Shown here piece after piece: positions 9,258-17,257 of a stretch of 64,000 nt of DNA. The notes beneath the pieces were generated by a model. The model was not told where the DNA came from. It saw nothing but the letters and a program-made list of their open reading frames with translations, and ran no database searches. The first letter of the stretch is position 1. Each line of letters opens with the position of its first letter. Position numbers and translations under genes: made by a program. This stretch comes from Kiritimatiellia bacterium (GTDB lineage Bacteria; Verrucomicrobiota; Kiritimatiellia; UBA8416; JADHWI01): assembly GCA_030744755.1 (NCBI GenBank), contig JASLPY010000021.1, positions 1 through 64,000 on the forward strand. The letters are read 5' to 3'.

Positions 9258-9881
9258 CTAGTTACCTTTGCTCGTCGGAGACAAGCTGAGCATTTCTTCG
9301 AATTCAGGAAGGCAGGCCGGGCAATAGTTGCGGCCTTGAACTGGGATGTGTGGTTTAGATTCCACGTCCGACAAGGCGCAAAATGGATTCTGGCAGCTAG
9401 GTAATCCGAACAGGGTGCCGACAGCCTTCATTGCCGCCCTATCAATTCTCTTCAAGCATTCGTCACTTATCTTGTCCGGCTGGTTGAGATACTTCTGGAA
9501 TGCATCCACATTGATAAGTGCTACGTTGTCCTTTGCCGAGATGATTACGCGTTCCGGTCTTTTGGCAACTTTGCCGACAAGAACCAGGAGGGGCGCTGGT
9601 GTCTTTGCAGCGGCCCTGGCATTGGCGACGTGAGTCTTACCCTCGACTTCGCCACCGGAGACAGGTTTAGACAGGGCTCGGGCCTTGAGGGGAGCATTGG
9701 CCTTCACATGAGAGACTATGCGAGCGAGAACCTTTGCAGGCACATCCTTCGACCTGACAATTCCTACAGCCTTGTATTTTGACGTGCTCCCTTGCTTCTT
9801 CTCGGCTGCATGGGTGCTAACTGCCGCTACGATTAGAAGCATTGTCAGTACTCTCAAGGTAATACGCATTGCCGTGCACAT
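9258..9881 (-). CDS. Exported degenerate archaemetzincin-like protein
   Basis: Small protein of 207 residues with an N-terminal signal peptide (hydrophobic 8-25, cleavage probably after THA). The C-terminal part keeps the Cys frame of archaemetzincin metallopeptidases: C163-x4-C168, then C187-x2-C190, with G159 in register. The family's zinc-binding HExxHxxGxxH is lost: the aligned positions are K152, A153, T156 and S162. The protein therefore probably cannot act as a metallopeptidase and may have a structural or binding role. A Shine-Dalgarno-like GGAGAAAG precedes the chosen ATG at 9881. The resemblance rests on spacing I aligned by eye, so the family call is moderate. Confidence 0.5.
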   Translation of the reverse strand: MCTAMRITLRVLTMLLIVAAVSTHAAEKKQGSTSKYKAVGIVRSKDVPAKVLARIVSHVKANAPLKARALSKPVSGGEVEGKTHVANARAAAKTPAPLLVLVGKVAKRPERVIISAKDNVALINVDAFQKYLNQPDKISDECLKRIDRAAMKAVGTLFGLPSCQNPFCALSDVESKPHIPVQGRNYCPACLPEFEEMLSLSPTSKGN

Positions 9882-9918
9882 TGTTCTTTCTCCGCAAAAA
9901 AAGAGATTAGGAAAAAGT

Positions 9919-9942
9919 AAGCCCCGCAGAAATGCGGGGCTT
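9919..9942 (-). terminator. Intrinsic terminator downstream of the PEP-CTERM gene
   Basis: A perfect 10-bp stem (AAGCCCCGCA pairing with TGCGGGGCTT, 4-base loop) lies 30 bases after the stop of the minus-strand PEP-CTERM gene. On the minus strand it is followed by ACTTTTTCC, as expected of a rho-independent terminator. Confidence 0.75.
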
Positions 9943-9971
9943 AAGTTCAGTTCAGATTCATGTCAGTTTGC

Positions 9972-10556
9972 TTAGCTCTTACGTCTACGAAGGCCCACGA
10001 TTGCCAGTCCGAGAGCCATCAGTCCCATGGTCCCCGGCTCAGGAACGACATTCAGAGGCTGCCAGCTTCCGTAGGGGGCTTCCTCTGGGAATGTGTAGCC
10101 ACCGTCTGAATCATCGCCCGGGAGCTGCGTGGGGTTGGAATCCATAACAAGGTATTGGGTTGCAGTAGCGAGGGCATCGCTGTTGAGTATTATCGTATAG
10201 ACAGAGTCGCCCCATCCGGGAGTGCCGCCGTCCGTGCTGGCAAAACTGGTGCCCCAAGCCAAGCCGGTCTTGGGTTGGAAGCTAAGGGCGTCAGACACAC
10301 CGGTGTCGGCATCATCACCTGGGTTCATTGTGCCCGTGTCGAAGAAAACAAGGTCGGCAAGGTCTGCAGACAGCCAGATATCGTCTATCCCATCGGCATT
10401 ACTATCTTGGACAAGAATCACAAGCCATGTATCGCTTCCTGAGTCTAATCCAGGATCCCCGTTGAGGTCAAACGTTCCCCAAGTGATTTGTCCTGCTCCA
10501 GCAGTCGCTACAACCAGCAGAACACCGCAAAGTGCCAGCATCACCTTCCTCAGCAT
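9972..10556 (-). CDS. PEP-CTERM sorting-domain exported protein
   Basis: Protein of 194 residues with an N-terminal signal peptide (hydrophobic 5-20, AGAG cleavage region) and a classic PEP-CTERM tail: VPEPGT near 171-176, a transmembrane stretch GLMALGLAIVGL, and the basic end RRRKS. The middle is rich in Asp and Gly and not assignable. Proteins with this tail are sorted by the exosortase/EpsH system, which in other bacteria goes with exopolysaccharide or cell-surface assembly; no exosortase gene lies in this window. A strong AGGGAGGGAT ribosome-binding site precedes the ATG. The gene has its own hairpin terminator. Confidence 0.85.
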   Translation of the reverse strand: MLRKVMLALCGVLLVVATAGAGQITWGTFDLNGDPGLDSGSDTWLVILVQDSNADGIDDIWLSADLADLVFFDTGTMNPGDDADTGVSDALSFQPKTGLAWGTSFASTDGGTPGWGDSVYTIILNSDALATATQYLVMDSNPTQLPGDDSDGGYTFPEEAPYGSWQPLNVVPEPGTMGLMALGLAIVGLRRRKS

Positions 10557-10637
10557 TGTATCATCCCTCCCTTATGCGTGCCTTATTATCGTCCTGCACA
10601 TATTTCGTGTACGATCCGGAACGAGTAAACCCTTTTC

Positions 10638-11414
10638 TTAGAGGTTACTCAAGTACTTATTTGTCTCACTCCACTGCCAGGTGCTCACGCTCTGTGAGAT
10701 GTACCAGGCGCCTTCGCCGAGTTCGAGAACTCTCTCTGTCTCGGCAACAGCAGTGTTCCACTCCGTGATGTTGTTGCAGGGGTACCAGCCGTTGTCGCCA
10801 TCGTACAGACCGTAAGCCTGATAGTGATCGCCTTCCCATACCACGATACGATCAGCGAACAGGTAGTTGGAGTGAGCCGTTGCGCCGTCGTTCTCGAAGT
10901 CGGTGTCCTTGATAGCAATCTTGGACGAGAACGGGTAGCCAATCAGCTGATATCCCTCGACGATATCAATCTCCTGGGTCTCGACGCTGACAATTTCACC
11001 CATGAGCGCGATCTCATTGGTGTCCGCCCCGGACACGATCCAGAAACCGACGCCCTCCGGTATGGGTGGATTGGTGGCAGAGGAAGTGTTCCATTCAGTG
11101 ATGTTGTTGCAGGGGTAGTACTGCGAGTCACCATCGTAGATGGCGTAGGCCTGATACTGGCCGGCAGCTATGTCGTACATGATCACACGGTCTGCAAAGA
11201 GATAGTTGGAGTGCGGAGTCAGTTGGTCTGTCCCCAAGACGCTCTCCAGGGTTTTCGTTCCGTCGATGATGTCGAACGGAGCAGATACAAGAACTCGGCT
11301 GCCAGTCTCAACCAGCTTCTTGGTGAATCCAACGACGTTTACGCTTGTGACTTCCTGAGCGACGGCTACTGCGGCTATCAGGACTACCATTGTTGCAATC
11401 AGCAGTTTCTTCAT
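10638..11414 (-). CDS. Secreted protein with an internal duplication, function unknown
   Basis: Protein of 258 residues with a clean signal peptide (MKKLLIATMVVLIAAVAVAQ). The mature part contains two similar halves. Residues about 68-134 (HSNYLFADRV, YQAYAIYDGD, YPCNNITEWNT, GVGFWI) recur at about 181-245 (HSNYLFADRI, YQAYGLYDGD, YPCNNITEWNT, GEGAWYI). The beginning EVTSVNVVGF followed by Lys is a pattern I associate with large families of exported proteins in Kiritimatiellota and Verrucomicrobia; that link is from memory. No catalytic motif was seen. A good GGAGGAAGG ribosome-binding site precedes the ATG. The 253 bases upstream hold no recognised feature other than the presumed promoter. 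Confidence 0.75.
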   Translation of the reverse strand: MKKLLIATMVVLIAAVAVAQEVTSVNVVGFTKKLVETGSRVLVSAPFDIIDGTKTLESVLGTDQLTPHSNYLFADRVIMYDIAAGQYQAYAIYDGDSQYYPCNNITEWNTSSATNPPIPEGVGFWIVSGADTNEIALMGEIVSVETQEIDIVEGYQLIGYPFSSKIAIKDTDFENDGATAHSNYLFADRIVVWEGDHYQAYGLYDGDNGWYPCNNITEWNTAVAETERVLELGEGAWYISQSVSTWQWSETNKYLSNL

Positions 11415-11667
11415 CTGACCTTCCTCCGTTTGTGCTACTAAATTCTGCAGAATCAGTTGCGGTTACCCTTCACTCTTCTGCGCACAGTATGAACTCTTAC
11501 GCCCAGCAGGTCAACATTAAATGTAGGCCTTTCTAGTTGGGCTTACCTGTGCGTCAAGACCCACCATCCAACGCAACAGATAGATTACGACTTTTCCCTA
11601 CCTCCCGTCAATTCATTTATTCCGTTTTTTCTCGTTCTTAAGCTCGAATCATCTGCGGGTGGTTCTT

Positions 11668-12384
11668 CTATTCCTGGGGAGGTAATACTCCCTCCCTCAC
11701 CAGCGTGTCATCGTTCTCCCTGGTTAACCGTACGGGAGGCGGCGGCATTTCTCCTTTACGTATCACGTCCACAGCGAAGTTCTGATTCCTCTCTGCCAGA
11801 TTCTCTCCTGTCAGCGGTGGCGGTTCAACGGTTCGTTTGCGCACGGCTTCGAGCCTGCTCTTCAGGCGGGAGCGGTGCGAGGTGGCGGGTGCCTTACTGC
11901 TCGCCGACTTTGAAGTTCTCGATGACGACTTGCTCGAGGCCGGCTGTGCAGTAGAACCTGCTATACCTGTTTGGCCATCCATGTAGATCCAGTGCTCCTC
12001 TCCGTCTTTCTCAAGCAGCGCCTTCTCTTCTTCGTAGCTTGCATCAACAACGTTGATTCCATCGCGCCCCTGGCCTACATACAGGAGATAGCTTACCCCT
12101 GCCTTGTTCTTGATGTCGACGAAGCCCACGCGGATGCCTCGCTTAGATTTCCTGATTCCAACGAGGCGCAGGTTGCGCGCGAACGATTGGGATAACGGCT
12201 TTTCTTTTGGAGCGACCTCCTGAGGTTTTCCGCTGCTGGATACTTTAGGGGCAGGAGGGACTCCGAACGGGTGGCTGTTGATGATAACATCGTAGTTCGC
12301 CCGTTTGTTGACGAATCCCAAAGAGGTACAGGTCGTAGCAATAATGAGAATGCAGAATGCCAAAGATGTGGCCAAGATGTTCAT
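11668..12384 (-). CDS. Exported hypothetical protein
   Basis: Protein of 238 residues that I do not recognise. I start it at the ATG at 12384 because GGGAGGGGA lies just upstream; a longer frame begins at 12417. The N-terminus is hydrophobic (about 3-22), consistent with a signal peptide or signal anchor. A Pro/Lys-rich linker leads to a compact beta-rich-looking segment of about 60-130 (LRLVGIRKSKRGIRVGFVDI, YLLYVGQG), followed by a Ser/Lys-rich low-complexity stretch and a Pro-rich end. The central segment is faintly like GspC/PilP-type periplasmic domains in size and position, which would fit the prepilin peptidase a few kilobases away, but this is only a suggestion. Confidence 0.55.
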   Translation of the reverse strand: MNILATSLAFCILIIATTCTSLGFVNKRANYDVIINSHPFGVPPAPKVSSSGKPQEVAPKEKPLSQSFARNLRLVGIRKSKRGIRVGFVDIKNKAGVSYLLYVGQGRDGINVVDASYEEEKALLEKDGEEHWIYMDGQTGIAGSTAQPASSKSSSRTSKSASSKAPATSHRSRLKSRLEAVRKRTVEPPPLTGENLAERNQNFAVDVIRKGEMPPPPVRLTRENDDTLVREGVLPPQE

Positions 12385-12631
12385 TCTGTCTCCCCTCCCG
12401 AGTTTCACACTGTTCATATTAGGCCAAATACAAGGGCCAAATCAATGCGAAACTATGCCTTTAAGGCGGTACGTCATTTGTAAGTCGTCCGCCGCTTAAT
12501 ATAAGCATAACACGTGCCACGGGGGCGGTTTATTGGTGTTTTTTGAGGCATATGTGAGGATGCAATACTGGAGAAGATTTCTATGTTTTGGGCCCTGGGG
12601 TCTGATTTGACTGGTGTTTTGCGGACATGGA

Positions 12632-12713
12632 CTACGGACGCCGAGGCCGGCGTCCCTCCCGCCGTAGGGGTTACTTGTGGTGGGCATAGGAATTCCGGCT
12701 AACCGGAATTCCT
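12632..12713. repeat. Two adjacent palindromes
   Basis: The first hairpin is GGACGCCG at 12636-12643 pairing with CGGCGTCC at 12648-12655, enclosed by CTACGG (12632-12637) and CCGTAG (12662-12667). The second is a perfect 11-bp inverted repeat, AGGAATTCCGG at 12688-12698 with its partner at 12703-12713 and a 4-base loop. They lie in the 700-base region between the exported protein gene and leuA. They look like dispersed extragenic repeats, but I have no second copy in the window. Confidence 0.5.
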
Positions 12714-12755
12714 CGTTGACCCCGGCTTCCCGGGTGGTGTAGAATTCCCGGCGTT

Positions 12756-12878
12756 ATGAGTAGTTTCGTTCTTATCGTGGCGTTGGCGTTGGCATCTTTC
12801 CTATTGTTGCTCGGGGGGCTTTTGAGCCTTGCCCCGAAGCCGGTGCGCGTCGCGGTAAGAAGCACTCTCAGGCACTGA
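12756..12878 (+). CDS. Small single-span membrane protein (40 aa)
   Basis: ATG-initiated frame of 40 codons with the sequence start MSSFVLIVALALASFLLLLG, a single strongly hydrophobic helix (about 3-27), then a basic tail containing KPVRVAVRS and ending RH. It is followed 26 bases later by a strong intrinsic terminator, which supports it being a real transcription unit. A canonical ribosome-binding site is not evident (ATTCCCGGCGTT precedes the ATG), which lowers confidence. I know no family for it. Candidates include a small membrane regulator, a type I toxin or a chance hydrophobic frame. Confidence 0.45.
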   Translation: MSSFVLIVALALASFLLLLGGLLSLAPKPVRVAVRSTLRH

Positions 12879-12904
12879 GAGCTTCATTACGAAAAGAATA
12901 GACG

Positions 12905-12936
12905 CCCACCGCGAGGGGATCGCGGTGGGTTTTTTT
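12905..12936 (+). terminator. Strong rho-independent terminator
   Basis: A perfect 9-bp stem, CCCACCGCG (12905-12913) with CGCGGTGGG (12921-12929), and a 7-base loop are followed by seven T residues on the plus strand. It ends the transcription unit of the 40-residue sORF and insulates leuA. Confidence 0.85.
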
Positions 12937-12971
12937 ATGGGTATGTCAAGAATCTGAGAAAGGAAGGAGAG

Positions 12972-13072
12972 TAACCACGGATGGGCGCGGATGGGCACGG
13001 ATTAGGGTGAGGCGGCATGAGGCAAGAGTCTTATCCGCGTTAATCCGGACAACCTGTGGTCAGAAGTGGTTA
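12972..13072. repeat. Imperfect inverted-repeat element upstream of leuA
   Basis: About 100 bases bounded by TAACCAC (12972-12978) and GTGGTTA (13066-13072), with internal repeats of CGGATGGGC and CGGATT and an opposing TTATCCGCGTTAATCCG. This kind of sequence is common as an extragenic repeat in environmental genomes. It ends right before the leuA ribosome-binding site. Confidence 0.45.
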
Positions 13073-13088
13073 TGAAAGGAGAGAACTA

Positions 13089-14744
13089 ATGAGCACCAGG
13101 AAGAAACGAATCAGCATATTTGATACTACACTGAGAGACGGTGAACAATCGCCGGGCGCCAGCCTGGATCACCGCGAAAAAGTGGAAATCGCACATCAGC
13201 TCGCCGCCCTGGGCGTGGACGTTATTGAAGCCGGATTCCCCATTGCTTCGCCAGGGGATTTCAATGCGGTAAGGGAAATCGCCGAGACGGTCAAGGGTCC
13301 CGAAATCTGCGGCCTCGCCCGTTGCGTGAATGCCGACATCGCCAGGTGCGGCGAAGCCGTGGCACCCGCAGAGAAGCCCCGGCTGCACGTTTTCCTGGCA
13401 ACTTCGGCCATTCACCGCAAGTTCAAGCTGCGTAAGGCCAGGAATGAAATACTGAAGCAGGCAGTCGCTTCCATTAAATACGCACGCAGGTTCTGCTCGA
13501 ACATCGAGTTCAGCCCCGAAGATGCTTCCCGGACCGAGCCCGATTTCCTCGCCCAGGTTGTTGAAGCTGCCATAGATGCAGGGGCGACGACTATCAATAT
13601 CCCAGACACGGTGGGCTACGCAGTTCCCGCCGAATTCGGTGCGCTGATCAGCTACCTCTTTGAGAACGTTCCTAATATTGACGACGGCGTGATAAGTGTT
13701 CACTGTCACAACGACCTGGGACTGGCAGTGGCTAACTCGCTGGCCGCAGTCGAGAATGGCGCCGGCGCAATAGAATGTACCATCAACGGGCTTGGGGAAC
13801 GCGCCGGCAATGCGGCCCTCGAAGAAATTGTTATGGCAATGAAGACCAGGGCCGACCAGTTGGGTGACCTGACAACGGGCGTGAAGACAGAAAAACTGGT
13901 CCCCGTGAGTCACATGGTGAGCCGCCTGACCGGTATGCAGGTTCAAAGGAACAAGGCTATCGTGGGCGCAAATGCGTTTGCTCACTCTTCCGGTGTTCAC
14001 CAGGACGGTGTGATCAAGAAGCGAGCCACTTACGAGATAATAACTCCCGAGGACGTGGGATGCCGCCACGAAGGTGGCGAGATCGTACTGAGCAAGCTTT
14101 CCGGTAAGCATGGCCTGAAACGGGCACTGAGCCGGATGGGAATGGACTTGAACGACGACGAGCTGGTGGGGGCCTACGAGAGCTTCATTGATCTCGCCGA
14201 TAAGAAGAAGGTCATCTATGACGACGATCTGCTGCTCATAGCCAGCGAGCAGATGGTAGATGCCTCCAGCGTTTACAAGCTGGAGCATCTGCATGTCTCA
14301 GCCGGAACGGGCACCGTGCCCACGGCGACCGTTCGACTGAGAAAAGGCGAAGACGTGCTGCAGGACGCCGCGTGCGGCGACGGGCCCGTCGATGCCGCGC
14401 TGAAGACAATAGACCGCTTGACCGGAATCCAGGGCAGACTGCTGGATTTCGCGCTGCAGGCGGTTACCGTGGGTAAGGACGCCATGGGCGAGGTCCACCT
14501 CAGTGTTGCCTTCGGAAAGGATGTAGTTAACGCGAAAGCTGCCAGCACCGATATCGTCGAAGCCGGCGCAAAGGCATACTTGTCATGCGTTAACCGTCTG
14601 CTTACCAACAGGGAATCCCAAAACCCGCCGAAACGCAAGTCTGCGCGCAAGAAGACGAAAGCAAAGAAAGCGGCAGGGAAGAACGCCGTGCGCAAGAAAA
14701 CTGTGCGCAAACCCGCGAAGAAGGCTGCCCGCCGGAAGAAGTAG
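13089..14744 (+). CDS. leuA: 2-isopropylmalate synthase with a basic C-terminal tail
   Basis: Enzyme of 551 residues that condenses acetyl-CoA with 2-oxoisovalerate, the first step of leucine synthesis. The TIM-barrel catalytic domain shows [12 protein letters not shown] near the N-terminus, [13 protein letters not shown] and [13 protein letters not shown], plus [11 protein letters not shown]-terminal allosteric (leucine-binding) domain follows, about 385-505. The last ~40 residues are an unusual Lys/Arg/Ala-rich tail (motifs such as [11 protein letters not shown] and [11 protein letters not shown]) not normal for LeuA. The start is the ATG at 13089, preceded by AAGGAG. LeuA is preferred over citramalate synthase or homocitrate synthase because of the full length and allosteric domain. 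No other leu genes are adjacent. Confidence 0.92.
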   Translation: MSTRKKRISIFDTTLRDGEQSPGASLDHREKVEIAHQLAALGVDVIEAGFPIASPGDFNAVREIAETVKGPEICGLARCVNADIARCGEAVAPAEKPRLHVFLATSAIHRKFKLRKARNEILKQAVASIKYARRFCSNIEFSPEDASRTEPDFLAQVVEAAIDAGATTINIPDTVGYAVPAEFGALISYLFENVPNIDDGVISVHCHNDLGLAVANSLAAVENGAGAIECTINGLGERAGNAALEEIVMAMKTRADQLGDLTTGVKTEKLVPVSHMVSRLTGMQVQRNKAIVGANAFAHSSGVHQDGVIKKRATYEIITPEDVGCRHEGGEIVLSKLSGKHGLKRALSRMGMDLNDDELVGAYESFIDLADKKKVIYDDDLLLIASEQMVDASSVYKLEHLHVSAGTGTVPTATVRLRKGEDVLQDAACGDGPVDAALKTIDRLTGIQGRLLDFALQAVTVGKDAMGEVHLSVAFGKDVVNAKAASTDIVEAGAKAYLSCVNRLLTNRESQNPPKRKSARKKTKAKKAAGKNAVRKKTVRKPAKKAARRKK

Positions 14745-14822
14745 GGATTGGAACCGCAGAATATCGAACAGGGAATGTCGAGGGCTTTGAGTTTTGAGGA
14801 TCGGTCTTTATGGCGCATGGGG

Positions 14823-14907
14823 ATACTCCCGATTGGAATCGGGAGCTACGGGGATGGGAATATGTGAAGTGGCTCACTTTAGCGTAGCGCCCGACTCCGA
14901 TCGGGCG
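14823..14907. repeat. Inverted pair of REP-like palindromes
   Basis: CTCCCGATT/AATCGGGAG followed by CTAC (14826-14849) faces GTAG followed by the stem CGCCCGA/TCGGGCG (14884-14907). Related units occur near 18661, 23707, 23768, 45231, 45288, 50653 and 50702. It lies in the 286-base gap between leuA and aroE, where nothing else was seen. Confidence 0.7.
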
Positions 14908-15030
14908 TTCTTGTGATCATGTCGAAGGCTGGCTGCGCCGATTAGGTTGCGCATCCTCTTCTGTGGTGGCATAATGCGATCCCCAGTTCCCGATGGTATC
15001 GGGTAGTAAATGTCAGGAAAGGAGTGCTTC

Positions 15031-15894
15031 ATGAAGCTTAGTGGTTCAACAACGCCCTTTGCGGTGCTTGGACATCCCATAGGTCACACCCTGTCTCCCG
15101 TGATGCACAACAGCGCTTTCAAAGCGCTGGAGATGGATGCGGTTTATCTTGCGTTTGACGTGGCCCCCGAGAAACTGTCCGGCGTGCTGCCCGCAATGGC
15201 GGATATGGGGTTCGGAGGAGTGAACCTTACGGTTCCTCTAAAAGAAACTGCCTTCCATAATCTTGAACACATGGATGAGTCCGCCCGCAGACTCGGGGCG
15301 GTGAATACGGTCGAGTTCACGAACGAAGGATCGATCATCGGTCACAACACCGATGGTGACGGATTCGTCATGGCTGTGAAGGAAGCCTTCGGTGAATCAG
15401 TGTCGGGAGACCGGGTTCTTATCCTTGGTTGTGGTGGCGCCGGAAGAGCTGTTGCCATTACCTGTGCCGCCGAGAACTGTTCAGAGCTGATGTTGACTGA
15501 TGTGGACGGCGCGCGAACAGAAAGGCTGGCGGAGGAGCTGGCGGAAATCTCTCCGGATATCCCCGTTCATACGATTGCCCCAGACAAGGATGCCTGGGCA
15601 GAGGCCGCCGGAAGGTCCAATATCGTTGTACAGGCTACGCCAGTAGGCATGAAGGAAACGGACGAGCCATTGCTGCCGCCGTCAGCGTTTCACCCGGGCC
15701 AGGTGGTTTTCGACCTGATCTACATGTATCCCGAGACCGCTTTCATGAAAGCGGCACTTGAGGCCGGAGCTTCCGCATCGAACGGTCTCGCGATGCTACT
15801 CTACCAGGGAGCGAAGGCCTTTAATATCTGGACGGGACGCGAACCGGCCGTCCAGGCAATGAGAACAGCTCTTGAATCCGAAGTATATGCGTGA
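15031..15894 (+). CDS. aroE: Shikimate dehydrogenase
   Basis: NADPH-dependent enzyme of 287 residues converting 3-dehydroshikimate to shikimate in chorismate synthesis. Substrate-binding motifs are visible: HTLSPVMHN near residue 20, NLTVPLKE, NTDGDGF. The nucleotide-binding GCGGAGRA lies near 132, followed by QATPVGM and GLAMLLYQGAKAF near the C-terminus. I choose the ATG at 15031, which follows AAAGGAG; a frame extension to 15010 lacks such a site. The stop overlaps the start of the prepilin peptidase gene as GTGA, so these unrelated functions are cotranscribed. Confidence 0.93.
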   Translation: MKLSGSTTPFAVLGHPIGHTLSPVMHNSAFKALEMDAVYLAFDVAPEKLSGVLPAMADMGFGGVNLTVPLKETAFHNLEHMDESARRLGAVNTVEFTNEGSIIGHNTDGDGFVMAVKEAFGESVSGDRVLILGCGGAGRAVAITCAAENCSELMLTDVDGARTERLAEELAEISPDIPVHTIAPDKDAWAEAAGRSNIVVQATPVGMKETDEPLLPPSAFHPGQVVFDLIYMYPETAFMKAALEAGASASNGLAMLLYQGAKAFNIWTGREPAVQAMRTALESEVYA

Positions 15895-16799
15895 TGGATA
15901 TGCCGAGTGAAGTCCTGATGCCACCGCTTCCGCTAACCGATTTTCCCATGTGGCACTTCATGTTCAGCGCTCTCGCGCTCACATGGGGAACCTGTATCGG
16001 GAGCTTCCTTAACGCGTGCATTTACCGAATACCTAACGAGCTCTCGGTCGTGCATCCCCGCTCGTTCTGCCCGATATGCCGCATGAAGGTAGCGTGGTAT
16101 GACAACATTCCAGTCTTCAGTTGGATGAACCTCCGCGGCCGCTGCCGGAGCTGCCGGACGTTCATCAGTCCCAGGTATCTCCTCGTTGAATGCCTGGTAG
16201 GGGTACTGTTCTTTCTTGCCTGGTTGAAGTTTGATCTAGTTGATGGAACCCGCCCGCTGGGATTGGTGGCGGTGTGCGACTGGCAACTGGTGCCTGTGTA
16301 CTGGCTGGTGATATCGGGCCTGGTTCTCGGAACCTTCGTTGATTTTGAACATCTGATCATTCCGGACCGAGTGACGCTTGGCGGTATCGCGGCGGGGCTG
16401 ACCATCAGCATTATGGTTCCGCAGCTTCACAATGCTGCGGGTCCGGTGACGGGGCTGTTGTGGTCGGCAGTAGGAGCTGTCTCCGGGTGGGGGCTTTTGT
16501 GGGGCGTGGCCGTCATGGGTCGGCTGATGTTCAAAAAAGAGGCTATGGGCTTCGGTGACGTCAAGCTGCTGGGCGCTATCGGCGCTTTCCTTGGTTGGCG
16601 GGCCGTTCTCTTTACGATTGTCATATCGTCTCTTCTTGGCTCGATAGTCGGAATCACACTGGTCTTGATACGCGCGCGCAGACTTCAGAGCAAGATCCCT
16701 TACGGCCCTTACATTGCCCTCGCCGCTGTTCTGTGGATCTACTGGGGCCCCGTAGTATGGCAGGCTTACATGGGCCTTATGCGTCCGGCAGGTTTGTGA
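15891..16799 (+). CDS. pilD: Type IV prepilin peptidase / N-methyltransferase (A24)
   Basis: Inner-membrane aspartic peptidase of up to 302 residues that cleaves and N-methylates type IV pilin and pseudopilin leaders. The N-terminal domain has the GSFLNACIYRIP motif and a zinc-binding pair of Cys pairs (CPIC and CRSC, about 60-90). The catalytic aspartates are visible in DFEHLIIPD and in GFGDVKLLGAIGAFLGW. Multiple transmembrane segments follow. GTG at 15891 overlaps the aroE stop; ATG at 15894 or 15900 are alternatives. The gene implies type IV pili or a type II secretion system encoded elsewhere. Confidence 0.9.
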   Translation: MMDMPSEVLMPPLPLTDFPMWHFMFSALALTWGTCIGSFLNACIYRIPNELSVVHPRSFCPICRMKVAWYDNIPVFSWMNLRGRCRSCRTFISPRYLLVECLVGVLFFLAWLKFDLVDGTRPLGLVAVCDWQLVPVYWLVISGLVLGTFVDFEHLIIPDRVTLGGIAAGLTISIMVPQLHNAAGPVTGLLWSAVGAVSGWGLLWGVAVMGRLMFKKEAMGFGDVKLLGAIGAFLGWRAVLFTIVISSLLGSIVGITLVLIRARRLQSKIPYGPYIALAAVLWIYWGPVVWQAYMGLMRPAGL

Positions 16800-16840
16800 G
16801 GATTGCGCTCTGTATTGCACTGGAGACGGCTGTTCTTTCC

Positions 16841-17257
16841 TCAGTCCTCTACTTCCTGCTTCCGTTTCTTTCCGTTCTTTTTGAAACGCCAGTTCATGCC
16901 CATCTTGTCGAGGTATGCCTCGAAGTCCACGGCAGTTGAAAAACGTACTACGTGCGGTTCCTGCTCGGATATGAACTCGCACATACTTCTGCCTTCACCA
17001 TGCTTAATGCAGATCTTGGGGCGGTCATCATAGTTCCCGCATAGGTTGCTTTTCTGCAGTGCCGAGCAGCTTGTTTCGAATTCAAGATACCACTCTTCAT
17101 CGTGATCGATGAAGACGAACACATTCTTGTGAAGCAGGTACCAGCGAATGTGGTCATAATCGCGCTTGCGGACCGGTGGATCAATCTGGGTTGCTACGTA
17201 CCGGCAGCATTGCGCCCTGCAGCTGTCGCATATCAGAGTCTTGGCTTTACCGCTCAT
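16841..17257 (-). CDS. YkgJ-family cysteine-cluster protein
   Basis: Small cytoplasmic protein of 138 residues with the YkgJ/UPF0153 cysteine pattern thought to bind zinc or an Fe-S cluster: C10-x2-C13-x3-C17-C18 near the N-terminus, then C and C around NLCGNYDDRPKIC and a further Cys in RSMC. The biochemical role of this family is not established. Its ATG overlaps the stop of the upstream TPR gene as ATGA. A Lys-rich tail (KKNGKKRKQE) closes the protein. Confidence 0.8.
   Translation of the reverse strand: MSGKAKTLICDSCRAQCCRYVATQIDPPVRKRDYDHIRWYLLHKNVFVFIDHDEEWYLEFETSCSALQKSNLCGNYDDRPKICIKHGEGRSMCEFISEQEPHVVRFSTAVDFEAYLDKMGMNWRFKKNGKKRKQEVED

Noticed and set aside
13086-14294. 402-codon minus-strand open frame
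   Set aside because: Antisense to leuA, whose conserved motifs cover the same bases; long shadows are expected at this GC content.
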